Shown one piece after another: positions 1-6,152 of a stretch of 6,288 nucleotides of DNA. The stretch covers positions 1 through 6,288 of the forward strand of contig CAYVMN010000231.1 of assembly GCA_964452575.1 (NCBI GenBank), in the 5' to 3' direction. The stretch is from CAYVMN01 sp964452575 (GTDB lineage: Bacteria; Desulfobacterota; DSM-4660; Desulfatiglandales; Desulfatiglandaceae). The notes under the pieces were generated by a model that was not told the origin of the DNA, made no database searches, and saw only the letters and a list, made by a program, of their open reading frames with translations. Each line of letters opens with the position of its first letter. Position 1 is the stretch's first letter. The position numbers and the translations under genes were made by a program.

Positions 1-8
1 AATTTGGG

Positions 9-40
9 TTACGTCCTTTGGAAAAAAGACCCTCACGGTC
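9..40 (-). repeat. Left copy of a 32-bp inverted repeat
   Basis: Positions 9-40 are the reverse complement of 6157-6188 with a single mismatch (31 of 32 bases). Similarity stops sharply at the outer edge and becomes patchy on the inner side. Read on the minus strand, the unit contains a short GACC/GGTC hairpin, six T's, and then CCAAAGGACGT. Identity continues past the hairpin and T-tract, so this looks like a dispersed repeat family that may also terminate transcription, not two independent terminators. No transposase or recombinase lies between the copies. Confidence 0.8.
22..40 (-). terminator. Possible Rho-independent terminator, minus strand
   Basis: On the minus strand, GACC (40-37) pairs with GGTC (31-28) around a 5-base loop, and six T's follow (27-22). 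The perfect stem is only 4 bp, short for an intrinsic terminator, so strength is doubtful. It sits about 24 bases beyond the stop of the small minus-strand ORF at 64-285, where a terminator for that ORF would be expected. The same structure occurs at the right end of the window on the plus strand. Confidence 0.4.
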
Positions 41-63
41 TGTCATCTTACTCCTCAGTGTTT

Positions 64-285
64 TCAAAGGGCTAGGGTATTACCGGAATTGAAGCTCCAT
101 GCAGTCCCGCCTGGTGGCATTTCGAATGTAATGAGACTTATAGCCCTCCCGGCAAAGCTTGAATATAGCTTCAATGTAGCTACGTCGTCAAGCCCAAAAT
201 TCCGGGCAATAATCCTTGAAAATGCCCTGCTCTTCAAGAGATAAACCCTCTGTAGCCAGACCTGATGCCAGCATAGCCCTCCCAT
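64..285 (-). CDS. Doubtful small hypothetical protein (about 73 aa)
   Basis: A minus-strand frame stays open from 366 to the stop at 64-66. A GTG start at 366 would give 100 aa but has no ribosome binding site. The ATG at 285 is preceded by AAGG five bases upstream and gives about 73 aa beginning MGGLCWHQVW. The product has no membrane segment, signal peptide or domain I recognise; its C-terminal part is rich in Gly, Ser, Asn and Thr (PPGGTAWSFNSGN). In favour of a gene: the plus strand here has no competing gene, and a terminator-like hairpin follows the stop. Against: it is short, the ribosome binding site is weak and no family is recognised. It could equally be a decayed gene or a chance open frame in a repeat. 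Confidence 0.25.
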   Translation of the reverse strand: MGGLCWHQVWLQRVYLLKSRAFSRIIARNFGLDDVATLKLYSSFAGRAISLITFEMPPGGTAWSFNSGNTLAL

Positions 286-292
286 TTTTGCC

Positions 293-320
293 TTGACAAA
301 GATTTTCTGCCCAGTATACA
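293..320 (+). promoter_or_regulatory. Sigma70-type promoter for the fusion gene
   Basis: A perfect -35 hexamer TTGACA (293-298) is followed after 16 bases by TATACA (315-320), a 4-of-6 match to the -10 consensus. Transcription would start near 327 and leave a 5' leader of about 60 bases before the ATG at 390. The -10 overlaps the palindrome GTATAC (314-319), so a weak divergent minus-strand promoter is conceivable. This is the best promoter candidate for the cluster starting at 390. Confidence 0.6.
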
Positions 321-342
321 AGCTTAACAAAGCAAAAAAGCC

Positions 343-357
343 ATATTTACAAAATAT
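343..357. promoter_or_regulatory. AT-rich perfect inverted repeat in the 5' leader
   Basis: ATATTT (343-348) and AAATAT (352-357) form a perfect 6-bp inverted repeat around ACA. It lies just downstream of the predicted transcription start and about 32 bases before the first start codon, a position where a repressor could bind. Base composition here is strongly AT, so chance is a real alternative and no regulator family is recognised. Confidence 0.25.
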
Positions 358-389
358 TTTAATCACTTAAACAGGCAAGGGAGAATATT

Positions 390-2414
390 ATGAATCAGGG
401 AAAAAAGCTATATGGAGCCTTCAAGAACCCCCTATTGATCACCCCAAGGCGCCCCCTCCCAAGGGAGGTGGCAGTAATAGGTGCAGGTACCATCGGTCCA
501 GACATCGGGTATTACCTGAAAAGCGCCCTGCCGGATATCCGGCTATATCTGGTAGATGTGGCCGAAAAACCGCTTCAGAATGCCGAAAAGAGACTCGCGG
601 GCTATGTGCAAAAGGCCCTTGATCGAAAGAAGATGAAGGAGGATAAGGCCGAAGCGCTCCTACAGAATATCTCCTATACAATGGATTATGATCAGATAAA
701 GGACTGCGATCTTGTCATCGAGGCGGCCACCGAAAATATACCCCTGAAACAGAAGATCTTCGACAGGGTGGAGAAGATCGTCGGTAAGTCCACAATCATC
801 ACCTCCAACACCAGCTCGATCCCGGCAGACCGGATCTTTTCCAAGATGGAAAGACCGGAGCGGACAACCATCACACATTTCTTTGCACCGGCATGGAGGA
901 GCCTCCCCGTGGAGGTCATAAACTGGGAGGGGGCAGGCCAGGAGGTGCTGGATTATCTCTTCTGGTTTTTTGCGCAGACCGGAAAGGCCCCCATCATTAC
1001 GGACAACGCCATCTGCTTCATGCTGGACCGGATCTTCGATAACTGGTGTAATGAGGCGGCCTATCTCCTGAGAGACGCCACGGCCAGTCAGATCGACAAG
1101 GTAGCAGAGGAATTTGTCTTTGCCGGACCCTTCTTTGTCCTGAATATGGCGAATGGTAATCCTATCATCATTGAGACAAATACCCTCCAGATGGAGGAGG
1201 GTGCCCATTATAGACCGGCATCGATTCTGGCATCTGTTGATAGGTGGCTCACCCAGCGCCCCGGGGCAAAGATCGATGTCCCGCATGAGATTCATGGGGC
1301 TATTCGGGACAGGCTCTTGGGGATCATCTTTTCCCAGGCATTCGATATCATTGATAGGGGGATCGGTAGAAAGGAGGATCTCAACTTCGGGTGTCAGATC
1401 GCACTCGGATTCAGAAAGGGTCCGCTCGATGTTATGGCTCAACTGGGAGAGGAAGAGGCATCCAGAATCATGAAGAGATTTGAGCAGGAAAGGCCTGGTT
1501 TCCCGCAACCCAGGGAGCCCTTTTCCTATTATCAGGACTTCAGGCGCTACGTCCTTGTGGATGAGATAGAAGGCGTCAAGATCATCACCCTCCGGAGGCC
1601 CCAGGCCATGAATGCCCTAAGTGATGAGGTGAATGACGAAATCCTGGCAGTCTTAAGGCAGTATGTGGATGACCCCTCGGTCGCGGGGTTTGTCATTACA
1701 GGATATGGCAACAACGCCTTTTCGGCGGGTGCCGACATAGGGAAATTCCCGGGTATGCTGGGCAATAAGAATGCCTCAATCCAGTATTCAAGGGATTGCG
1801 CAAAGGTCCAGCTGTTCATGGACCGGATAGAAAAACCTGTGGTTGCGGCCGTAAATGGGCTGGCACTGGGAGGAGGGCTGGAGGTGGCAATTAGGTGCCA
1901 CAGCATGGTGGCGACCAGGAATGCCAGGTTCCAGTTTCCTGAAATAGGCCTCGGGATCCTGCCAGGAATCGGCGGTTGCATCGTCCCTTACCGGAAGTGG
2001 CCCGAAGGCGCAAAGATTTTCCATGAAATGATCTGCCTTGGAAGGTCCCTTGGCGCAAGAGAGGCATCGGAAATCGGGATGGTCAAGAAGACGGTAGGCA
2101 ACTATTCTGAGTTAATCCAAGAGGCAGTAAAGGAGGTTAAGGATCTCAAGGGACGGATAGAGAGAATTCCTGAAGGAAGGGTCGAGATAGGAGAAATAAC
2201 CATCCCTTCAGAACCGATGGCGGGGAAACAACCCCTTAGCAAAGAGGCCGTCTCTATCGCCGCAAAGACCATAAGAGAAGGTGCCGCAGCGGAGAGCCTA
2301 ACTGAGGCACTGGAGATCGGCTACAGCGGATTTGGAGAGATCGCGTGTACGGATGCGGCCAGGGAAGGGATTTCGGCCTTTCTGGAGAAGAGAAGACCGG
2401 AGTTTAAGAAATAG
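390..2414 (+). CDS. 3-hydroxyacyl-CoA dehydrogenase / enoyl-CoA hydratase fusion
   Basis: A 674-aa cytoplasmic two-step beta-oxidation enzyme: the crotonase part hydrates a 2-enoyl-CoA and the dehydrogenase part oxidises the 3-hydroxyacyl-CoA with NAD+. The order is dehydrogenase first and hydratase second, opposite to FadB and as in the archaeal-type crotonyl-CoA hydratase/3-hydroxybutyryl-CoA dehydrogenase. Residues about 26-205 form the Rossmann domain (GAGTIG 31-36, Asp56 for NAD+, SNTSS 139-143, catalytic His163 and Glu175). Two C-terminal dehydrogenase domains cover about 206-375 and the crotonase domain about 387-674. Both hydratase glutamates are present (Glu498 in GGGLEVA, Glu518 in PEIGLG), as is the oxyanion segment AFSAGAD (443-449). 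Odd points: the usual HFFNP reads HFFAP, and the usual VNR asparagine is Asp213 (LDR). The start is secure: AAGGGAGA lies 5 bases upstream and an in-frame TAA is at 360-362. Domains are complete, so no truncation. Substrate chain length cannot be read from sequence. Confidence 0.93.
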   Translation: MNQGKKLYGAFKNPLLITPRRPLPREVAVIGAGTIGPDIGYYLKSALPDIRLYLVDVAEKPLQNAEKRLAGYVQKALDRKKMKEDKAEALLQNISYTMDYDQIKDCDLVIEAATENIPLKQKIFDRVEKIVGKSTIITSNTSSIPADRIFSKMERPERTTITHFFAPAWRSLPVEVINWEGAGQEVLDYLFWFFAQTGKAPIITDNAICFMLDRIFDNWCNEAAYLLRDATASQIDKVAEEFVFAGPFFVLNMANGNPIIIETNTLQMEEGAHYRPASILASVDRWLTQRPGAKIDVPHEIHGAIRDRLLGIIFSQAFDIIDRGIGRKEDLNFGCQIALGFRKGPLDVMAQLGEEEASRIMKRFEQERPGFPQPREPFSYYQDFRRYVLVDEIEGVKIITLRRPQAMNALSDEVNDEILAVLRQYVDDPSVAGFVITGYGNNAFSAGADIGKFPGMLGNKNASIQYSRDCAKVQLFMDRIEKPVVAAVNGLALGGGLEVAIRCHSMVATRNARFQFPEIGLGILPGIGGCIVPYRKWPEGAKIFHEMICLGRSLGAREASEIGMVKKTVGNYSELIQEAVKEVKDLKGRIERIPEGRVEIGEITIPSEPMAGKQPLSKEAVSIAAKTIREGAAAESLTEALEIGYSGFGEIACTDAAREGISAFLEKRRPEFKK

Positions 2415-2464
2415 ACCTCCAAGGGGCAGGCTCCACGTGGGAATTCAGGAAAGTAGGGTTAGAA

Positions 2465-3757
2465 ATGTACAGCATTCCATACGGCAAATCGCAGTTAAGC
2501 TTTGAGCTACCCGGCTTTATGAGGGGAACCCTTGTGACATCCCGACAGGCCGAGCCTATCGCCGATGTGGAAAGGGCCGTTGCTGAGGCTTTAGCCAGGC
2601 CCATTAATTCGCCTACCCTTAAGGAGTTGGCCAGGCCGGGCCATAGGGCCTGCATCGTCTTTACTGATACAACACGCGCAAGTCCGGATCACCTGCTGGT
2701 GCCGGCCCTACTGGCCGAGTTGGAGGCTGCTGGGGTAGAACGTGAGGATATTACCCTCCTTTGCGGCACCGGCATGCATAGGCCCAGCACCTGGGAAGAA
2801 AAGGTGGCAAAGCTCGGAAGAGATGTGGTGGAACGCTACCGTGTCGTGGATAACGAGGCCCAAAATCCCGGCATGTTGGTGGATCTGGGAACGACTGAGG
2901 GAGGAATTCCCCTATCAGTAAACAGGATTGCCTATAACGCAGACCTGCTCATCGCCACAGGGATAGTCGAACCACATCTATATGCAGGCTACTCAGGGGG
3001 CCGAAAGACCCTGGCTGTAGGCGCAGCCGGCGAGGCAATGATCGGCCACACCCACGGTCCCGGAATGGTTGAGCACGCGGGGACACGGCTGGGGAGGACG
3101 AGCGGTAATGTCTTCCACGAGGCCATTACCGAGGCAGCCCGTCGGTCAGGATTGCTCTTTATCCTCAATGTCTTGCAGGATGACCACGGTAGGCCCGTTA
3201 AGGTCCTTGCAGGCGAGCCGGTGTCGACCTTTGAAGAACTGGTCAAGGCGGCCCGCCAGATCTATGAAGTGCCGATCCCGCATCAGTTCGATGTTGCGGT
3301 TGCTGGAGTGGGATACCCCAAGGATGTCAATATCTACCAGGCGAGCCGGGCAGCCACTTACCTATTCTTTGCCCCTACCCCTGTCATCAAGGAAGGAGGG
3401 GTGATAATAATCCCGGCCCCTACCCCTGAAGGGGCAGGAGACGGGGTGGGAGAGCAGCGCTTCCTGGAGAAGATGCGTACCGCCTCGGACATGACCGCGC
3501 TCCTGACAGAACTTCGTGAGACCGGCTACCTGCCCGGTGCGCAGAGGGCCTTTGTAATGGCCAAAGTCCTTGAGAAGGTCAGCGTAATTATTGTTGATTC
3601 CAGGACCCCTGACATTGTTCGCCAGACACACATGATCCCGGTCTCCGGTATGGACAATGCCCTCAAGGTCGCCGCAGAGCGGATCGGGCGCGACAACCTG
3701 GATGTACTCATTGTCCCCCACTCTCTTCAGACATTGCCTATCGTTAGGAGAGGTTGA
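2465..3757 (+). CDS. Nickel-dependent lactate racemase (LarA) family protein
   Basis: A 430-aa cytoplasmic protein, close to the usual LarA length (about 425). The family inverts or epimerises 2-hydroxyacids by hydride transfer to a nickel-pincer nucleotide bound to a lysine. Expected residues appear at a constant offset of three from the characterised clostridial enzyme: Asp68 and Arg71 in DTTR, His105 in GTGMHRP, His171 in EPHLYAGYSGGRK, cofactor lysine Lys181, and nickel-ligand His197 in GHTH. This implies a working nickel-pincer enzyme. Positions matching Lys298 and Trp358 of LarA seem to be Arg295 and Tyr355, so the substrate may not be lactate; the symbol denotes family only. The cofactor genes larB, larC and larE are not in the window. 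The start has a weak TAGGG site 6 bases upstream, with AGGAAAG farther out. The gene lies 50 bp behind the fusion gene, with a CCACGTGG palindrome (2433-2440) between them and no terminator, so co-transcription is likely. The stop codon lies inside the first tandem heptamer at 3752. Confidence 0.88.
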   Translation: MYSIPYGKSQLSFELPGFMRGTLVTSRQAEPIADVERAVAEALARPINSPTLKELARPGHRACIVFTDTTRASPDHLLVPALLAELEAAGVEREDITLLCGTGMHRPSTWEEKVAKLGRDVVERYRVVDNEAQNPGMLVDLGTTEGGIPLSVNRIAYNADLLIATGIVEPHLYAGYSGGRKTLAVGAAGEAMIGHTHGPGMVEHAGTRLGRTSGNVFHEAITEAARRSGLLFILNVLQDDHGRPVKVLAGEPVSTFEELVKAARQIYEVPIPHQFDVAVAGVGYPKDVNIYQASRAATYLFFAPTPVIKEGGVIIIPAPTPEGAGDGVGEQRFLEKMRTASDMTALLTELRETGYLPGAQRAFVMAKVLEKVSVIIVDSRTPDIVRQTHMIPVSGMDNALKVAAERIGRDNLDVLIVPHSLQTLPIVRRG

Positions 3758-3793
3758 GGGTTAGGGTTCAGAGGTTCTGGGTTCAGGGTTCTG
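3752..3793 (+). repeat. Tandem GGTTCAG-like heptamers (six units)
   Basis: Six successive units start with GGTT: GGTTGAG, GGTTAG, GGTTCAGA, GGTTCTG, GGTTCAG and GGTTCTG. Most are 7 bases; one is 6 and one is 8. The first unit supplies the TGA stop (3755-3757) of the LarA-family gene. Arrays like this are found scattered between genes in several deltaproteobacterial genomes, from general knowledge. It is not a CRISPR: the units are directly adjacent, degenerate and have no spacers. Confidence 0.75.
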
Positions 3794-3798
3794 AAATC

Positions 3799-3819
3799 TG
3801 CCCACTGCCCACTAACCAC
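3799..3819 (+). repeat. Three tandem TGCCCAC-like heptamers
   Basis: TGCCCAC (3799-3805) and TGCCCAC (3806-3812) are identical, and TAACCAC (3813-3819) differs at two positions. The array begins five bases after the GGTT array and is C-rich where the former is G-rich. The shared 7-base period suggests both arose by the same slippage or copying process, and the two could pair partly with each other in RNA (GGT with ACC-type steps). Function unknown. Confidence 0.65.
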
Positions 3820-3831
3820 TATTTAAGTTGC

Positions 3832-3853
3832 GGCCCAAGGCCTGCATTGGGTC
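3832..3853 (+). other. Hairpin upstream of the CNB gene
   Basis: GGCCCAA (3832-3838) can pair with TTGGGTC (3847-3853), including one G-T pair, around an 8-base loop. No T-run follows, so it is not a typical terminator. It ends 8 bases before the ribosome binding site of the next gene and could influence translation or stabilise a processed mRNA. A TATAGA hexamer (3854-3859) lies right beside it but is too close to the ribosome binding site to be a convincing -10. Confidence 0.35.
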
Positions 3854-3874
3854 TATAGAATAGGAGGGTAGAAG

Positions 3875-4378
3875 ATGGTACGCTTCATTCCGGTATTTGC
3901 ATGTCTATTCCTCATGGGGGTCTTTGTCACGGTATTTCCATTTTCCTATTCCGCAGGCGCGGAAACCGAGGTCATGTCAAGGGTCCTTGCTTCAATGCCC
4001 CTTTTTGAAGGGCTATCCGAAAAGGAAATCCAAGATATCGAAAAGATAGCCCAACTCAAAGAATATCCCGCAAACACCACACTAATCAGAAAGGGACAGA
4101 GCCTAGACAGGTTGTACCTGATCATATCTGGCAGAGGCGAGGTTCGTTTGAAAGACCGTTCCATCCCCTTTGGCAGAGACTTCCTTCTGGGTGAGGTGGA
4201 ATTTGTGGATCCCCTTCCTGCTGTTGCAGAGGTCTTTATGGTAACAGGTTGCAGGCTGGTGGAGATCCCTTACGCCGCCCTTGACAGGTTATTACGCTCC
4301 AGGCCCGGGATGGGTCTGATCGTCATGCGGAACCTGGCTCGCGCGATGAGCCGCAAAATTCAAGGGATGAACCAATAG
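3875..4378 (+). CDS. Exported cyclic-nucleotide-binding-fold protein
   Basis: A 167-aa protein with an N-terminal signal sequence and a single CNB (Crp/Fnr sensor-type) domain, with no DNA-binding or catalytic domain. Residues 4-26 are strongly hydrophobic and a signal peptidase I site (A-G-A, 27-29) follows. One arginine before and acidic residues after the segment predict that the domain sits outside the cytoplasmic membrane. The CNB fold spans about 42-163 (MPLFEGLSEKEI, LIRKGQSLDRLYLIISG, then FLLGE with Gly106-Glu107, and a C-terminal helix RNLARAMSRKI). The phosphate-binding cassette that normally has PRxAT reads PAVAE here, so the key arginine is missing and cAMP or cGMP binding is unlikely. 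The start is well supported by AGGAGGG 6 bases upstream; a cytosolic start at Met34 would have only GAGG two bases away. It precedes the FmdE-like gene by 10 bp, so the two are probably one transcript. Role unknown. Confidence 0.82.
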   Translation: MVRFIPVFACLFLMGVFVTVFPFSYSAGAETEVMSRVLASMPLFEGLSEKEIQDIEKIAQLKEYPANTTLIRKGQSLDRLYLIISGRGEVRLKDRSIPFGRDFLLGEVEFVDPLPAVAEVFMVTGCRLVEIPYAALDRLLRSRPGMGLIVMRNLARAMSRKIQGMNQ

Positions 4379-4388
4379 AGAGGGAGTC

Positions 4389-4967
4389 ATGTCCGAGCCA
4401 ACCCTATGCGGTCTAAGCCTCTCTGAATTCATCATCCAAATGGAGGAGTTCCATGGAGATCGCTCTCCGGGAATCCTTCTTGGTGGGATGATGATAGACG
4501 CAGCAACTAACGAGCTGGGTCCCACCCCATATCTCAACTTTGTTACTGAAACTGTGGTCTGTCTGCCCGATGCCGTACAGTTGCTTACCCCATGCACCGT
4601 TGGAAACGGTTTCCTGCAGGTCCTTGACTGGGGCAAATTCGCCCTCACCGGCTATGACCGCATGACACTCTGCGGTATCAGGACATGGGTCAACCCTAAG
4701 GCCCTCTCCGGCTACCCCTTAGTTGGGAGCTGGTTTGAAAGAAGATCGGGAAGTACCCGGAAGGCGCCCTTTGATGAGGTGGCCCCGGAAATCCTGGCCG
4801 CTGGAAGAGAACTCCTCTGCCATAGGTCGGTTCGACTCCATCGGGCCCTCAAGGAGCTCGATCGAGTCCCCACACAACCGTGTCCCAGATGCGGCGAGTA
4901 CTACCCGGTCCGTCTCGGCCCTGCCTGCCCTGCCTGCATGGGCGATGCATACTACACCTACCAGTAG
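4389..4967 (+). CDS. FmdE-family metalloprotein with C-terminal zinc ribbon
   Basis: A 192-aa protein of the FmdE family, named for a protein associated with molybdenum formylmethanofuran dehydrogenase of methanogens but common in non-methanogenic anaerobes, where its job is unsettled. The N-terminal domain (about 10-150) shows FHG (21-23), PG (27-28), Cys58, DAVQLLTPCT (61-70, with Cys69), VGNG (71-74) and DWGK (80-83). The C-terminal ribbon has CPRC (165-168) and CPAC (180-183), a complete four-cysteine zinc site. Odd feature: the usual HGHxCPG is HGDRSPG, so one histidine and one cysteine of the conserved metal motif are replaced by Asp24 and Ser26. No signal peptide, so cytoplasmic. Start: AGGGAG immediately upstream, 10 bp after the CNB gene's stop, implying translational coupling. 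Family is confident; function is not, and no molybdopterin or formylmethanofuran genes are present. Confidence 0.85.
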   Translation: MSEPTLCGLSLSEFIIQMEEFHGDRSPGILLGGMMIDAATNELGPTPYLNFVTETVVCLPDAVQLLTPCTVGNGFLQVLDWGKFALTGYDRMTLCGIRTWVNPKALSGYPLVGSWFERRSGSTRKAPFDEVAPEILAAGRELLCHRSVRLHRALKELDRVPTQPCPRCGEYYPVRLGPACPACMGDAYYTYQ

Positions 4968-5002
4968 GTCAGGTATCACCCGCATTGGTATAAATGAATC
5001 AT

Positions 5003-5019
5003 AAGACCGAGACCGTCTT
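5003..5019 (+). promoter_or_regulatory. Inverted repeat overlapping the -35 box
   Basis: AAGAC (5003-5007) and GTCTT (5015-5019) form a perfect 5-bp inverted repeat around 7 bases. Its right arm overlaps the first bases of the TTGACA box of the TRAP-gene promoter, a suitable place for a repressor. It could also act as a weak hairpin ending the FmdE transcript, although no T-run follows. Short enough to be chance. Confidence 0.25.
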
Positions 5020-5046
5020 GACACCCGTTGTTGTCTCCTTTAATAT
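5018..5046 (+). promoter_or_regulatory. Sigma70-type promoter for the TRAP binding-protein gene
   Basis: TTGACA (5018-5023) is a perfect -35, followed after exactly 17 bases by TAATAT (5041-5046), a 4-of-6 match to the -10. Transcription would begin near 5053, leaving about 55 bases of leader before the ATG at 5109. With the 141-bp gap after the FmdE-like gene, this suggests the binding protein is transcribed independently of the upstream cluster, perhaps induced by its own substrate. Confidence 0.6.
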
Positions 5047-5108
5047 CACCTTTCCAAAAAAGACGGTTCCATCTGCTGTCCTCGCTATGATTTCAGAGAG
5101 AAAGAATC

Positions 5109-6086
5109 ATGAAACGACCACATTTTGTTCTTGCCTTTTTGTTTTCCTTTTTCTTAACCAGCCCTGCCTCATGGGCCTTGAAAATAAACCTGGGAGTGGT
5201 CACAAAGCCGGGTTCTGCCCAGAATATTGCTGCAGAAAGGTTCAAGGAACTAATTAAAAAGCGCTCCGCCGCCAAGATCGAGGTCAAGATTCTCCATTCA
5301 GGCAGCCTGGGAAACGAGACCGAGATACTTCAGCAGATCCAGATGAATTCCGTCCAGATGGGAATCATCACCGTGGGCCCCTTTGATACCTTTGACCCCA
5401 TCGTCCGAGTCATCGGTTATCCCTTCATGTTTTCCAGTTACGAGCAGGTTGATAAGGTACTGGACGGGCCCCTTGGAAAAGAGATCCTTGTCGATCTGGA
5501 GAAGCTCGGGTTCAAGGGGCTTGCCTTTTCCGAAAACGGGTTCCGTAACCTCACAAACAACCGGCGTCCAGTCCACAGGGCCTCAGACGTGAAGGGTCTC
5601 AAGATTCGGGTGATGCAGTCTGCACTCCACAAGGCCATATGGCAGGCCCTGGGGGCCAATCCCACCCCGATGCCCTGGCCCATCTACACCGAACTGGAAC
5701 AGGGGGTAATAGACGGCCAGGAAAATCCCCTGTGGGTCATCGAGGTATATAAGTTCTATGAGATTCAGAAATACATGACCCTCACGCGGCACGTGTACTC
5801 GGGCCACATCGACGTTGCATCACTCAAATGGTGGAAGACCCTGGATCAAGAGACCCAGGATATGATCCAGAAGGCCATGGCCGAAGCGGCCGTATACCAG
5901 CGTCAGGACAATAGAGAGAAGAACGCCCAGAGGCTCGTCTTTCTCAAACAAAAGGGCATGCAGATAGATGAGACCCCTGACATCGCCTCTTTCAGGGCCA
6001 AGGTGGTCGATCTCAGGGATATGGACCTCTTCAAAGATCCCAAGGTCCAATCCCTCCTCAAGAGATTCATGGAGGCGGTGAAGTAA
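5109..6086 (+). CDS. TRAP transporter substrate-binding protein (DctP type)
   Basis: A 325-aa periplasmic receptor that binds an organic acid and delivers it to a sodium-driven TRAP permease. A signal peptide is clear: MKR, a hydrophobic stretch to about 19, and a likely cut after SWA (21-23). The mature part has family landmarks: SGSLGNETEILQQIQ (64-78), PFMFSS (105-110), GFRNLTNNRRPV (144-155), GLKIRV (163-168) with Arg167 as the usual carboxylate-binding arginine, EQGVIDGQEN (197-206), and a long C-terminal helix. Length is normal for the family. The ligand cannot be named; dctP denotes family and does not imply dicarboxylate specificity. The start is set by the signal peptide; the upstream GAGAG site (8 bases away) is weak. 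DctQ and DctM genes usually sit next to it but none is seen here: a terminator-like hairpin follows, and only the first eight codons of the next gene are in the window. Confidence 0.93.
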   Translation: MKRPHFVLAFLFSFFLTSPASWALKINLGVVTKPGSAQNIAAERFKELIKKRSAAKIEVKILHSGSLGNETEILQQIQMNSVQMGIITVGPFDTFDPIVRVIGYPFMFSSYEQVDKVLDGPLGKEILVDLEKLGFKGLAFSENGFRNLTNNRRPVHRASDVKGLKIRVMQSALHKAIWQALGANPTPMPWPIYTELEQGVIDGQENPLWVIEVYKFYEIQKYMTLTRHVYSGHIDVASLKWWKTLDQETQDMIQKAMAEAAVYQRQDNREKNAQRLVFLKQKGMQIDETPDIASFRAKVVDLRDMDLFKDPKVQSLLKRFMEAVK

Positions 6087-6152
6087 GGGGACCTCCAAAG
6101 AGATGCCCAGAATTACTTCAGTGGTAACACTTTAACGTTTTGAAAGAAAGGC

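Noticed and set aside
660..1508. Long minus-strand open frame (282 codons) inside the fusion gene
   Set aside because: It lies antisense to a gene whose domains and catalytic residues are all recognisable. Its translation is Cys/Arg/Pro-rich with no domain, typical of a shadow frame in GC-rich coding sequence.
3362..3721. Minus-strand open frame antisense to the 3' part of the LarA homologue
   Set aside because: The plus strand here encodes conserved LarA-family sequence; the antisense product shows no recognisable features.
3752..3819. CRISPR array
   Set aside because: Units are 7 bases long, degenerate and directly adjacent without spacers; no cas gene is nearby.
5049..5064. Third partial copy of the 32-bp repeat (14 of 16 bases like 15-30)
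   Set aside because: The match is short and dominated by an A-run, so it is not convincing without a genome-wide comparison.
4994..5257. Plus-strand open frame of 87 codons overlapping the TRAP gene start
   Set aside because: It overlaps the clear signal peptide and mature start of the binding protein in another frame, covers the predicted promoter, and has no ribosome binding site.
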